Shown here: piece by piece, positions 8,911-17,955 of the stretch | Layout: each line of letters starts with the position of its first letter | Position numbering within the stretch: the stretch's first letter is position 1 | Assembly: GCF_011777495.1 (NCBI RefSeq) | Contig: NZ_JAATJS010000002.1 | Span: 744,001 to 808,000, forward strand | Source: Microvirga terricola | GTDB taxonomy: Bacteria > Pseudomonadota > Alphaproteobacteria > Rhizobiales > Beijerinckiaceae | DNA length: 64,000 nucleotides | Direction: 5' to 3' | The notes under the pieces: generated by a model | Told to the model about the DNA's origin: nothing | Database searches by the model: none | What the model saw: the letters and a program-made list of their open reading frames with translations, nothing else | Program-made: the position numbers and the translations under genes

Positions 8911-9645
8911 ATGGCCAACCCCGTCATCATCCTGGTCGAACCGCAGCTCGCCGAGAATATCGGCATGGTGGCGCGTGCCATGGCCAATTTCGGGCTCTCG
9001 GAGCTTCGGCTCGTGTCGCCGCGCAACGGTTGGCCGAAGAAGGGGGCGCACTCGGCGGCTTCGGGCGCGGTGCATGTTCTCGAAAGCGCGAAGCTTTATG
9101 ACACGGTTCCGGAAGCGATTGCCGATCTGAACTTCGTCTTCGCCACCACGGCGCGCGAGCGCGGGCAGATGAAGCGAGTCTTCGGGCCGGATGCGGCGAT
9201 GCAGGAGGCGCGCGAGCGGATCGGGGCCGGGCAGGGCGTCGGCATCCTTTTCGGGCGTGAGCGGACCGGGCTTGAAAACGATGAGGTTTCGCTGGCGGAC
9301 GCCATCATCACCTTTCCGGTCGATCCGCAATTCTCCTCGCTCAATCTTGCGCAAGCCGTGCTGCTCGTTTCTTACGAGTGGTACAAGCTCGCAGTGGGCG
9401 GGATATTGCCCTTTTCCGGTGAGCGGCGCTCGCCGCCCGCGGCGCGCGAGGCGGTTCTTTCCTTCTTCGACTACCTTGAAGCCGAGCTTGATGCGGCCAA
9501 TTTCTATCCAGAGGACAAAAAGCCGATCATGGCCCGCAACATGCGGGATATCTTCCACCGCCTTGAGATGACCGAGCAGGATGTCCGCACTCTTCGTGGG
9601 GCGATTCGTGCCCTTGCGGAGGGGCGGAGATTGAGAAAGCCTTAA
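8911..9645 (+). CDS. TrmJ-like tRNA/rRNA 2'-O-methyltransferase (SpoU family)
   Basis: S-adenosylmethionine-dependent RNA ribose methyltransferase with the SPOUT trefoil-knot fold; 244 residues. The three SpoU motifs are visible: ILVEPQLAENIGMVARAMANFG near the N terminus (Asn/Arg motif 1), GILFGRERTGLENDEV in the middle, and FSSLNLAQAV close to the C-terminal knot. This arrangement fits TrmJ, which modifies position 32 of tRNAs, better than generic SpoU enzymes. The ATG at 8911 is chosen because the family starts with P-x-I-x-LVEPQ; a 21-residue upstream extension is in-frame but not conserved. Confidence 0.88.
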   Translation: MANPVIILVEPQLAENIGMVARAMANFGLSELRLVSPRNGWPKKGAHSAASGAVHVLESAKLYDTVPEAIADLNFVFATTARERGQMKRVFGPDAAMQEARERIGAGQGVGILFGRERTGLENDEVSLADAIITFPVDPQFSSLNLAQAVLLVSYEWYKLAVGGILPFSGERRSPPAAREAVLSFFDYLEAELDAANFYPEDKKPIMARNMRDIFHRLEMTEQDVRTLRGAIRALAEGRRLRKP

Positions 9646-9714
9646 AGATCTTCCCCTAAGGTAAGGAAAATAAGCGCATTGCTGCGCTCAAATCCTTTTC
9701 GCCCTGAGGCCGCC

Positions 9715-10911
9715 ATGCGCCGCTCCCTGATTGCGTTTCTTCTTCTCGGCTCTTGCCTTGCCGCGCCCGTCGCGCTGGCGGCGTCGCCGCCCAAGCAGCC
9801 GGCGGAAGGGCCGGGCGGGACCGACTACAAGGTGGCCGAGGTGACCAAACGCGCGGTCGGAACCGCGAGCGCGGCAGCCTATATCTTCCACGCCGCTGGA
9901 GCCGCAGCCGAGCCGCGGCCCGTGGTCGTGTTTCTCCACTCATGGGGCGCGACCAATCCGGGGCTTTACGGCGGCTGGATCGAGCATCTGGCGCGCAAAG
10001 GCCATCTCGTCATCGTGCCGCGCTTCCAGGAAGTGAACCGGACGAAGCCGGCTGACGCGACCTCTATGGCCGCGACGATCCTGCGCAATGCGCTCACAAC
10101 GCTGGCGAACGATCCGGCGGCGCATCCCGATCTCGACCGAGTGGCCTATATCGGGCATCTGGCGGGCGTGCCGATCGCACTCAACCTCGCGACGGGCGGC
10201 GGCCAGGAGGGCCTGCCGACGCCGAAGCTGATCCTCGGCCTGATGCCGGGTGGCATCGCGACAGGTGACAAGTCGCGCGGCATCCCGCTCGACGATCTCT
10301 CAGCCATCAACGGTTCGACGCTTCTCATCACCATGAGCGGCGACCGCGATTATCTCCCGGCGGATCGCACCGCCAAGCGCATTCTGACCGAGACGACCCA
10401 GATCCCGGCCTCCCGCAAACTGTTCATGCGCGTCGGTTCGGACGATCACGGCTATCCCGCGCTCACAGCGACCCTCGTCTCGCCCGGCTCTCCCAAGGCC
10501 GAGTACGACGCCTCCACCATGAAGCTGCCGCCCGAGCCGCCGAAGGATCCTAAGCAGAGATCCACCTGGCGCTGGAGCGCCGACATGGCGCTCACCGGCG
10601 AGCAGACGGTGCTCACCGCCCAGCTCGGCAACAACGCCATCGACACGCTGGATTATCTCGCGTTCTGGAAAACCTTCGACATGGCGGCGGATGCCGCTTT
10701 CTCGGGCAAGGACGCTGCATTCCTCCGCCGCGATCCGAAATTCATCGACATGGGCACCTGGAGCGACGGCTGGCCCGTGCGCCGCCTCTCCGCCGACATG
10801 CCGAAGGGCGCCGGGGATGAGAAGCAGGAGCGCGGCCCCCGCCGCCTTCTCAATCTTGGGCCTGCCGGGACCAAGGAAAGCCTGCGGGAATTCCTTAACC
10901 AGCGCTCTTAA
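9715..10911 (+). CDS. Secreted alpha/beta-hydrolase-fold protein with altered nucleophile elbow
   Basis: Exported protein of 398 residues; the Sec signal peptide (MRRSLIAFLLLGSCLAAPVALAA) supports the ATG at 9715 over an in-frame TTG at 9679. The fold markers are an early strand and oxyanion region (VVVFLHSWGATNPG), a nucleophile elbow position, an acid-loop region (LLITMSGDRDYLP) and a His region (VGSDDHGYPAL). At the elbow the expected G-H-S-x-G reads GHLAG (147-151), so the usual nucleophilic Ser is Leu. The long C-terminal part (about 280-398) is not recognised. It may be a binding protein or a hydrolase using another residue. Confidence 0.75.
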   Translation: MRRSLIAFLLLGSCLAAPVALAASPPKQPAEGPGGTDYKVAEVTKRAVGTASAAAYIFHAAGAAAEPRPVVVFLHSWGATNPGLYGGWIEHLARKGHLVIVPRFQEVNRTKPADATSMAATILRNALTTLANDPAAHPDLDRVAYIGHLAGVPIALNLATGGGQEGLPTPKLILGLMPGGIATGDKSRGIPLDDLSAINGSTLLITMSGDRDYLPADRTAKRILTETTQIPASRKLFMRVGSDDHGYPALTATLVSPGSPKAEYDASTMKLPPEPPKDPKQRSTWRWSADMALTGEQTVLTAQLGNNAIDTLDYLAFWKTFDMAADAAFSGKDAAFLRRDPKFIDMGTWSDGWPVRRLSADMPKGAGDEKQERGPRRLLNLGPAGTKESLREFLNQRS

Positions 10912-10986
10912 GAATATGAGGCCAATCTAGGGGCCTTGCTCATGCGTGTCGATCTTCTTGCGGGAACGGCCTATATCCCAAGGGTT

Positions 10987-11817
10987 ATGCCGTCTCCCGT
11001 CCCCACGATCCTCGTCTTCGATTCAGGCCTTGGCGGCCTGACGGTCTTCTCCGAGGTCTTGAAAGCTCGTCCTGATGCACGGTTCGTCTATGCGGCGGAC
11101 GACGCCGGCTTTCCCTATGGGCGATTGAACGAAGCGGAGCTCGTTGCGCGCGTTGCTGTCGTCATGGAGCGGCTGATCGACGTGCATCGGCCACAGATGG
11201 TTGTCGTCGCGTGCAATACGGCGTCGACCCTCGTTCTGCCGCACTTGCGCGCGCGCTTCCCGCTACCTTTCGTCGGCACTGTGCCCGCCATCAAACCGGC
11301 GGCGCTGGCGACGAAATCGAAGAAGATCACGGTGCTCGCCACGCCGGGTACCGTCGCGCGGGACTATACGCGCGACCTGATCGAAACCTATGCCGCCGGA
11401 TGCGAGGTCAACCTCATCGGCTCGCGCCGGCTTGCGGGCTTCGCCGAAGCAGAGCTCACCGGCGCGCCGGTATCCGACGCCGATCTGCTCTGCGAGCTTC
11501 GCCCCTGCTTTATCGAGGATGGGGCGGGGCGCACCGACGTGGTGACACTCTCCTGTACCCATTACCCGCTGCTACTCGACCGCCTGAGAGGTCTGGCACC
11601 CTGGCCGGTGACCTGGATCGACCCCGCGCCCGCCATCGCGCGCCGCGTGGTGCAACTGATCGGCGGCCCGGTTCCCGGTCATGAAGCCGACGAGAACGAG
11701 ATGGTGGCGGTGTTCACCGAAGGCCGGGGCATCGAGGCCGGGCTTCGCGAGGCCCTGCGCGCAAAAGGTCTGCCCGCCATCGCCATCGAGCCTCTGCCGT
11801 TTCTCCAGGCGCAATAA
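10987..11817 (+). CDS. murI: Glutamate racemase
   Basis: Cofactor-independent racemisation of L- to D-glutamate for peptidoglycan; cytoplasmic, 276 residues. Both catalytic cysteines are in their family motifs, VVVACNTAST (N-terminal) and TLSCTHYPLLL (C-terminal), and the substrate loop begins with FDSGLGGLTV. The start at 10987 puts the DSG motif about 10 residues in, as usual; an ATG at 10942 with AGGGG upstream would add 15 residues and cannot be excluded. Confidence 0.95.
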   Translation: MPSPVPTILVFDSGLGGLTVFSEVLKARPDARFVYAADDAGFPYGRLNEAELVARVAVVMERLIDVHRPQMVVVACNTASTLVLPHLRARFPLPFVGTVPAIKPAALATKSKKITVLATPGTVARDYTRDLIETYAAGCEVNLIGSRRLAGFAEAELTGAPVSDADLLCELRPCFIEDGAGRTDVVTLSCTHYPLLLDRLRGLAPWPVTWIDPAPAIARRVVQLIGGPVPGHEADENEMVAVFTEGRGIEAGLREALRAKGLPAIAIEPLPFLQAQ

Positions 11818-11924
11818 CTTAAGCTTTTCAAGAAGCTCGGCCACACAACTGCGTGTGGTGCGTGAACCATATCCCCCCGACGGCGTAGTCAAGTTGGGAC
11901 GCTTTGTGTGCCGCGGGGAGTTTC

Positions 11925-13136
11925 ATGACGGAGACGACGCCGAGGGCATGGCGGCCGATGCGCGCTGTCCTCGCAGTCCTCATTCTCGGTTTTCTGGCCG
12001 CCGGTGGTTACGCCGGCTGGGTCTGGCTGCAATCGCGCGACAACAAGGCGGCTGCCTCGACGCCAGCGGCTGCTGTGCCCGTTCCCGTGCAGGCGGCTGC
12101 CGCGGGAAGGGCAGACGTGCCGATCTATCTGACTGGGCTCGGGAACGTACAGGCCTACAACACGGTCACGGTGCGCAGCCGCGTCGATGGCGAGATCCAG
12201 AAGATCGCCTTTGAGGAAGGTCAGATGGTCAAGCAGGGGGATCTGCTGCTGCAGATCGATCCGCGCCCCTTCCAGGCAGCGCTCGATCAGGCGGTTGCGA
12301 AGAAGGCGCAGGACGAGGCGCAACTGGTCAGCGCCAAGGCGGACCTGGAGCGCACGACCAATCTTCTCGCGCGGAACTATGCCACGCACCAGCTTTACGA
12401 CTCGCAGCAGGCCGGGGTGAATGCGTTGATGGCACAGATCCGGGGTGATCAGGGAGCCATCGACAACGCGAAGACGCAACTCGAATACACCACCATCCGC
12501 GCGCCGCTTTCCGGGCGCACGGGGTTCCGTCAGGTCGACCAGGGCAACATCATTCATGCGGCGGATACGAACGGTGTCGTCGAGATCACGCAGATTGAGC
12601 CGATTTCGGTAGTCTTCACGGTTCCTGAGAGCCAGCTGCCGACCATCGTGACGCATCAAAAGCTCGGACCGCTCAAGGTCTGGGCTCTGCCGCCGAGCGG
12701 CAAGGAGATCCTCGGCGAAGGTGTGCTGACTCTTCTCAACAATCAGGTCGATACCGGCACCGGCACGATCCGCCTTAAGGCGCGGTTCGACAATAAGGAA
12801 CACACGCTCTGGCCTGGCCAGTCCGTCAATGCGCGCCTGCTGGTGCAGACGCTGAAAGGCGTCGTCACGGTTCCCAACACGGCGGTTCAGCGTGGGCCGA
12901 ACGGGCTTTTCGTCTATCTCGTCAAACCGGACAAGACGGTGGAGATGCGCAGCGTCGGTGTCGGCCCGATCACCGAGGACAAGGCCGTGATCGAAAGCGG
13001 TCTCCAACCGGGCGATGAGGTGGTGACCGCCGGGCAGTACCGGCTGCAGCCGGGCGCGACCGTCGACATCACCAATGCCCAAGAAAACAATAGACATGAG
13101 AATCCGCAGCGCATGACCGCTCAGGAGCCGTCGTGA
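11925..13136 (+). CDS. RND efflux periplasmic adaptor (MdtA/HlyD family)
   Basis: Membrane-fusion protein linking an inner-membrane RND pump to an outer-membrane channel; 403 residues. One N-terminal anchor helix (about 12-32, AVLAVLILGFLAAGGYAGW) precedes the lipoyl half-motif (GEIQKIAFEEGQMVKQGDLLLQID), an alpha hairpin rich in Ala/Gln (about 115-180), the second lipoyl half (TTIRAPLSGRTGFRQVD), a beta barrel and a membrane-proximal domain ending QPGATVDI. The ATG at 11925 follows GGGGAG. The stop overlaps the pump start (TGATG), so the two are translationally coupled. No TolC-type gene is in the window. Confidence 0.92.
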   Translation: MTETTPRAWRPMRAVLAVLILGFLAAGGYAGWVWLQSRDNKAAASTPAAAVPVPVQAAAAGRADVPIYLTGLGNVQAYNTVTVRSRVDGEIQKIAFEEGQMVKQGDLLLQIDPRPFQAALDQAVAKKAQDEAQLVSAKADLERTTNLLARNYATHQLYDSQQAGVNALMAQIRGDQGAIDNAKTQLEYTTIRAPLSGRTGFRQVDQGNIIHAADTNGVVEITQIEPISVVFTVPESQLPTIVTHQKLGPLKVWALPPSGKEILGEGVLTLLNNQVDTGTGTIRLKARFDNKEHTLWPGQSVNARLLVQTLKGVVTVPNTAVQRGPNGLFVYLVKPDKTVEMRSVGVGPITEDKAVIESGLQPGDEVVTAGQYRLQPGATVDITNAQENNRHENPQRMTAQEPS

Positions 13137-16100
13137 TGGGTGGCGGTCTTTCTGCTCCGTTCATCCGGTATCCGATTGCGACGACGCTGCTGATGGTCGG
13201 CGTGCTCTTCGTCGGCCTTGTCGCTTATCCGTTCCTGCCCGTCGCGCCGCTGCCGCAGGTGGATTTCCCGACGATCCAGGTGTCTGCAACACTTCCCGGC
13301 GCAAGCCCGGAGACCATGGCCTCGTCGGTGGCGCAGCCTTTGGAGCGGCAGTTCGGGCAGATCCCTGGCGTCACGCAGATGTCCTCTTCGAGCGCGCTCG
13401 GCGCGACGACGGTTACGCTTCAGTTCGACCTGAACCGCAACATCGACGCAGCGGCGCAGGATGTGCAGGCCGCGATCAACGCCGCGAGCGGCCAACTGCC
13501 GAAGAATTTGCCTAAGCCGCCGACCTATAGAAAGGTGAATCCGGCGGATGTTCCGATCCTCATCATCTCGGTCACCTCCGACAGCCTGCCGCTGGTCGAC
13601 GTTGACGACAATGCCGACAACAAGCTGGCGCAGCAGGTCAGCCAGATCTCAGGCGTGGCCCAGGTCACCATCGGCGGTGAGCAGAAGCCCGCGATCCGCG
13701 TGCAGCTCGACCCGGCGAAGCTCATCAACAAGAACCTGTCGCTTGAGGATGTGCGCGCTCAACTCATGCTCTCCACCGTGGACAGTCCGAAGGGCACCGT
13801 CGACAGCGCCACCCGCAGCTTCACGATTTACGCGAACGACCAGCTGACACGCGCCGAGGACTGGAACGACGTCATCGTCGCCTACCGGAGCGGCGCGCCG
13901 GTGCGCGTGCGCGATATCGGGCGCGCGTTGTCCGGGCCGGAAAACACCAAGCTCGCGGCGTGGAGCAACGGCAAGCCCGGCGTGTTCCTCGTGGTGTCCA
14001 AGCAGCCCGGTGCGAACGTCATCGACACGGTGGAAAAGATCAAGGCGCAGTTGCCGCGCCTTCAGGCGGCGATGCCGCCCGCGATCAAGGTCAGCATCCT
14101 GAGCGATCGCACGCAGACCATCCGCGCCTCCGTTGACGATGTGCAATTCACGCTGATCCTCACCATCGTGCTCGTCGTGTTGGTGATCTTCCTCTTCCTG
14201 CGCAAGCTGTGGGCGACGGTGATCCCCAGCATCACGGTTCCGCTGGCGCTGCTCGGGACCTTCGGGCTCATGTATCTGGCGGGCTACAGCCTTGATAACC
14301 TGTCGCTGATGGCGCTCACCATCTCGGTCGGGTTCGTGGTGGATGATGCCATCGTCATGCTCGAGAACATCGTCCGCCATGTCGAGGATGGCGAGAAGCC
14401 GATGGAGGCGGCCTACAAGGGCGCGGGCGAGATCGGCTTTACGATTTTGTCGATCAGCATTTCGCTGATCGCGGTTTTCATTCCGCTGCTGTTGATGGGC
14501 GGAATCGTCGGGCGGCTTTTCCGCGAGTTCTCCATGGTTGTCGCCATGGCGATCGCGGTGTCCGCCGTCGTCTCTCTGACGCTGACGCCGATGATGGCCT
14601 CGCGCCTTCTGAAAGAAGAAAAAGGCGTGCGGCAAAACTGGTTCTACCGCGTCATGGAGAAGATGTTCAACGGGATGGAGCGAGCTTATGAGCGTGGGCT
14701 CGATGTGGCGCTCAAACATCGCTTCATCACGCTTATGGTCTTCTTTGCGACCTTGGGCCTGACGGGCTATCTCTTCGTGGTGATCCCCAAGGGCTTCTTC
14801 CCGCAGCAGGACACGGGCTTCGTGCAAGGCACGTCGGAGGCCGCGCAGGACATCTCCTTCGAGGACATGAAGAAGCGGCAACTGAAGCTCGGCGAGATCG
14901 TCGCGCAAGATCCGGCGGTCGATACCTTCGCGATGGCCGTCGGGTCGGGACCCAACGCCAGCACGCTCAACAACGGGCGCTTCTACATCAACTTGAAGCC
15001 GCGCTCCGAGCGTGACGTTTCGGCGACCGAATTCATCGCGCGGTTGCGGCCCAAGCTTGAGAAGGTGGAGGGCATTCGCCTCTTCCTCCAGGCATCGCAG
15101 GACATCAATATCGGCGCGCGTCAGGCGCGTACACAGTTTCAGTACACCTTGCAGAACGCCGACCTCGATCAACTGAACCAGTGGGCGCCGAAAGTTTTGG
15201 ACAAGCTCAAGACGCTCCCCGAACTGCGCGATGTCGCGACCGACCAGCAGATCAGCGGCACCACGCTGACGCTGACCATCGACCGCGACCAGGCCTCGCG
15301 TTTCGGCTTCACGCCGCAGATGATCGACGACACGCTTTATAACGCCTTCGGTCAGCGCCAAATCACGCAGTATTTCACGCAGCTCAACACCTACAATGTG
15401 GTCATGGAAATCCTGCCGGAATTGCAGGAGCAGACGCAGAGCCTGAACAACATCTACCTGAAATCGCCGGTCTCAGGGCAGCAGGTGCCGCTCTCCACTT
15501 TCGCGAAATGGACGACGCGCAAGATCGCGCCGCTGTCGGTCAACCACCAAGGCCAGTTCCCGGCGGTGACGATCAGCTTCAACCTCGCGCCGGATACCGC
15601 GCTGGGACAGGCGACCGCCGCGATCCAGAAGGCGCAGCGCGAGATCGGCGCGCCAGCCTCCCTCGTCGGCAATTTTCAGGGCAACGCGCAGGCCTTCCAG
15701 GCCTCGCTCTCCACCGTGCCGCTGCTGATCGGGGCGGCGCTGGTCGTGGTCTATCTCGTCCTGGGCATTCTCTATGAGAGTTACGTGCACCCCATCACCA
15801 TCCTCTCGACGCTGCCTTCCGCGGGATTGGGCGCGCTCGCGACGCTGATGGTGTTCGGAATCGAGTTCAGCTTGATTGCCTTCATCGGAATCATCCTGCT
15901 CATCGGCATCGTAAAGAAGAACGGCATCATGATGGTGGACTTCGCCATCAGCGCTGAGCGGGAGGAGGGGCTCTCCAGCCAGGAGGCCATCCGCAAGGCT
16001 GCGATCCTGCGCTTCCGGCCCATCATGATGACGACGATGGCGGCGCTGCTCGGCGGCGTGCCGCTGATGCTCGGCCACGGGACGGGCTCGGAATTCCGCC

Positions 16101-16279
16101 AACCGCTCGGCTACGCCATGGTCGGCGGCCTGTTCGTCAGCCAGGCGCTGACTCTGTTCACCACCCCGGTCGTCTACCTCTACCTCGACCGCCTGTCCCT
16201 CGCGGTCCGCCGCTGGCGGCGCGGCGGGGAGGTGCCTCCGGAGGCCGAAGAGGAGGCGATTTCGCAGGCGGCGGAGTAA
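13136..16279 (+). CDS. RND efflux pump, MdtB/MdtC/AcrB type
   Basis: Proton-driven inner-membrane exporter of 1047 residues, the normal size of the HAE1 family. It starts with GGGLSAPFIRYPIATTLL, a cytoplasmic stub then TM1; porter domains follow (PQVDFPTIQVSATLPGASPE). The central TM block carries the proton-relay signature VGFVVDDAIVMLENI with its two Asp, and a second porter region and TM7-12 follow (GIILLIGIVKKNGIMMVDFA). Sequence resembles MdtB/MdtC. Only one pump gene is present, so it would form a homotrimer unlike the MdtBC heterotrimer. An alternative GTG three bases upstream is in frame. Confidence 0.95.
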   Translation: MGGGLSAPFIRYPIATTLLMVGVLFVGLVAYPFLPVAPLPQVDFPTIQVSATLPGASPETMASSVAQPLERQFGQIPGVTQMSSSSALGATTVTLQFDLNRNIDAAAQDVQAAINAASGQLPKNLPKPPTYRKVNPADVPILIISVTSDSLPLVDVDDNADNKLAQQVSQISGVAQVTIGGEQKPAIRVQLDPAKLINKNLSLEDVRAQLMLSTVDSPKGTVDSATRSFTIYANDQLTRAEDWNDVIVAYRSGAPVRVRDIGRALSGPENTKLAAWSNGKPGVFLVVSKQPGANVIDTVEKIKAQLPRLQAAMPPAIKVSILSDRTQTIRASVDDVQFTLILTIVLVVLVIFLFLRKLWATVIPSITVPLALLGTFGLMYLAGYSLDNLSLMALTISVGFVVDDAIVMLENIVRHVEDGEKPMEAAYKGAGEIGFTILSISISLIAVFIPLLLMGGIVGRLFREFSMVVAMAIAVSAVVSLTLTPMMASRLLKEEKGVRQNWFYRVMEKMFNGMERAYERGLDVALKHRFITLMVFFATLGLTGYLFVVIPKGFFPQQDTGFVQGTSEAAQDISFEDMKKRQLKLGEIVAQDPAVDTFAMAVGSGPNASTLNNGRFYINLKPRSERDVSATEFIARLRPKLEKVEGIRLFLQASQDINIGARQARTQFQYTLQNADLDQLNQWAPKVLDKLKTLPELRDVATDQQISGTTLTLTIDRDQASRFGFTPQMIDDTLYNAFGQRQITQYFTQLNTYNVVMEILPELQEQTQSLNNIYLKSPVSGQQVPLSTFAKWTTRKIAPLSVNHQGQFPAVTISFNLAPDTALGQATAAIQKAQREIGAPASLVGNFQGNAQAFQASLSTVPLLIGAALVVVYLVLGILYESYVHPITILSTLPSAGLGALATLMVFGIEFSLIAFIGIILLIGIVKKNGIMMVDFAISAEREEGLSSQEAIRKAAILRFRPIMMTTMAALLGGVPLMLGHGTGSEFRQPLGYAMVGGLFVSQALTLFTTPVVYLYLDRLSLAVRRWRRGGEVPPEAEEEAISQAAE

Positions 16280-16286
16280 CTGCATG

Positions 16287-16453
16287 GCGCCCAACCACCG
16301 CCGTCATTCCGGGGTGAGCACGAGAGCCCGGAACCCATAAACGCTGGCAATTCCAAACAAAGCGCGATGAGAGCAGCCGAGCCATACTCGGCGCCGTTAG
16401 CGGGTGTGGGTTCCGGGCTCCGCTTCGCGGCCCCGGAATGATAGGGTGGGCGC
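16287..16453. repeat. Long imperfect palindromic intergenic repeat
   Basis: Inverted arms face each other in two blocks. TCATTCCGGGG (16304-16314) pairs with CCCCGGAATGA (16431-16441), and GAGCCCGGAACCCA (16324-16337) with TGGGTTCCGGGCTC (16407-16420). An outer GCGCCCAACC / GGGTGGGCGC pair extends it. Elements with a CGTCATTCCGGGG edge and a GCCCGGAACCCA core are, from memory, dispersed in Methylobacterium-like and Bradyrhizobium-like genomes. It lies just after the RND gene and may also end its transcription. Confidence 0.75.
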
Positions 16454-16471
16454 TACCTCTCCACGCCTTCA

Positions 16472-16500
16472 TTGACTCCCCCGCCATTTTCCCTTAGGCA
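16472..16500 (+). promoter_or_regulatory. Putative sigma-70 promoter of rpsD
   Basis: TTGACT (16472-16477) and TAGGCA (16495-16500) are separated by exactly 17 bases, about 135 bases upstream of rpsD. The -35 is near consensus; the -10 is weak. Confidence 0.4.
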
Positions 16501-16634
16501 CCCCTGGTCGGCGCGGTCCTTTTGGGCCGCGTCGGCATTTACGCACCCGTGGCCCGGCTTTGGTCGGCCTGTCGTCCCTTCGGGGAAGAGGAGGGCGCGT
16601 TCCTCGAAACCGTTCGACTACATGAGGAATCGCG
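16501..16634 (+). promoter_or_regulatory. Structured 5' leader of rpsD
   Basis: The non-coding leader contains several hairpins: GCGGTCC-TTTT-GGGCCGC (about 16515-16532, one G-U pair), a GGCC/GGCC stem around 16550-16570, and TCCC-TTCG-GGGA with a UUCG tetraloop (about 16575-16587). Ribosomal protein S4 represses its own mRNA in other bacteria, so an S4-binding leader is a reasonable guess. I do not recognise a named leader motif. Confidence 0.4.
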
Positions 16635-17252
16635 ATGTCGAAGCGCATTCAGGCCAAGCATAAGCTTGACCGCCGTATGGGCCAGAATATCTGGGGCCGC
16701 CCGAAGAGCCCCGTCAATCGCCGTGAATACGGCCCCGGTCAGCACGGACAGCGCCGCAAGGGCAAGATGTCCGACTTCGGCACGCAGCTGCGCGCCAAGC
16801 AGAAGCTGAAGGGCTACTACGCGAACATCACCGAGAAGCAGTTCCGCCGCTACTACGCGGAAGCGCTGCGCCAGAAGGGCGACTCGGGTGAGAACCTGAT
16901 CGGCCTGCTCGAGCGCCGTCTCGACGCGGTCGTCTACCGCGCCAAGTTCGTTGCGACCCCGTTCGCTGCGCGTCAGTTCGTCAACCACGGTCACGTGAAG
17001 GTCAACGGCCGCCGCGTCAACATCGCGAGCTACCTCGTGAAGGCAGGCGACGTGATCGAGGTCAAGGAAAAGTCGAAGCAGCTCGAGATCGTCGTCGTGG
17101 CGAGCCAGCTCGCTGAGCGCGACGTTCCGGACTACATCGAGGTCGATCATTCCAAGATGACCGCCAAGATGACCCGCATTCCGACCCTGTCCGAGGTGCC
17201 TTACCCGGTGCAGATGGAACCGAACCTCGTCATCGAGTTCTACTCGCGCTAA
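16635..17252 (+). CDS. rpsD: 30S ribosomal protein S4
   Basis: Primary 16S rRNA-binding protein nucleating small-subunit assembly; 205 residues. The start [20 protein letters not shown], the S4 domain ([30 protein letters not shown]) and the C-terminal end [15 protein letters not shown] are diagnostic. Lacks the N-terminal zinc Cys set, as usual in alphaproteobacteria. It stands alone, as is normal for this class, and is followed by a strong terminator. Confidence 0.98.
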   Translation: MSKRIQAKHKLDRRMGQNIWGRPKSPVNRREYGPGQHGQRRKGKMSDFGTQLRAKQKLKGYYANITEKQFRRYYAEALRQKGDSGENLIGLLERRLDAVVYRAKFVATPFAARQFVNHGHVKVNGRRVNIASYLVKAGDVIEVKEKSKQLEIVVVASQLAERDVPDYIEVDHSKMTAKMTRIPTLSEVPYPVQMEPNLVIEFYSR

Positions 17253-17274
17253 GCCGCGACGAAACCGAATACGG

Positions 17275-17301
17275 AAAAGGCCGCCTTCGGCGGCCTTTTT
17301 T
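17275..17301 (+). terminator. Rho-independent terminator of rpsD
   Basis: GGCCGCC / GGCGGCC stem (17279-17295) with a three-base loop and a run of six T, 23 bases after the stop. Confidence 0.92.
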
Positions 17302-17327
17302 GTTGCTTGGAATGGAAGCGGTTTCGC

Positions 17328-17861
17328 TTACTGCTTCGGAGCCGCAGGCTGCTGGCCCTGCATGCCGCCGTGGTGCTCCATACGCCAATGCTCACGCGCC
17401 GCCATTCGGCCGCCCCGGCCTTCGTGCATCAGAACCGGAAGAAGCTTCTTCTGGCGGTCGTCGAGCGAGGCCCAGAAGGGCTTCATCGCGGTCGAGAGCG
17501 CGGTCAGGTTCTCGCCATTCTTGGTCGAGAACGTGGCAGCACGGTCAAGTCGCGCCATCAGGTCGGGATGCTCCTTGGCGTTAGCCCGTGCGCGAAACGC
17601 TTCCATGCGCTCGGCGCGGGTGGCCGAGATGGAGCGAAGCGCCTTTTCAACCGGCGGCCAGAGCTTCTGCTGGTCGGGGGTCAGCTTGAGGCCGGCCTGA
17701 ATGCCGGCGATGCGAGCGTCCGTAAGCGACTCGACGTCCGCGCGGCTCATCGGTTCGTGCGCGCGCGGGCCGCCGGCCGGCGGCGGGGCCGGCTGGGCAT
17801 AGGCCAACGTCCCTGCAAGGGCGAGGGCGGACGCTGCCGAGAGAATTGCAAAGGTTTTCAT
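17328..17861 (-). CDS. Spy/CpxP-like periplasmic LTXXQ protein
   Basis: Exported protein of 177 residues with a Sec signal peptide (MKTFAILSAASALALAGTLAYAQ). The mature part is nearly all helical, with the family motif LTPDQQKLW and a second similar turn (LDDRQKKLLP). Ends in a His/Met-rich tail (EHWRMEHHGGMQGQQ) that could bind metal. Spy-like proteins are ATP-independent periplasmic chaperones; members with such tails have been linked to metal stress, but nothing nearby confirms this. The ATG at 17861 follows GGAGG; the longer in-frame start is rejected. Confidence 0.82.
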   Translation of the reverse strand: MKTFAILSAASALALAGTLAYAQPAPPPAGGPRAHEPMSRADVESLTDARIAGIQAGLKLTPDQQKLWPPVEKALRSISATRAERMEAFRARANAKEHPDLMARLDRAATFSTKNGENLTALSTAMKPFWASLDDRQKKLLPVLMHEGRGGRMAAREHWRMEHHGGMQGQQPAAPKQ

Positions 17862-17955
17862 ACGGTTTCCTCCATGATGGGGCGAGGACGAAACTGGCTC
17901 CCCTTCGCTCTCCGCAGGGTGACCGCCGCATGAAATTTTCGTCATGTTGGGCGGA

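Noticed and set aside
13649..15361. 570-codon minus-strand open frame across the RND pump gene
   Set aside because: Shadow of a conserved 1047-residue pump; protein is charge-rich with no fold signature.
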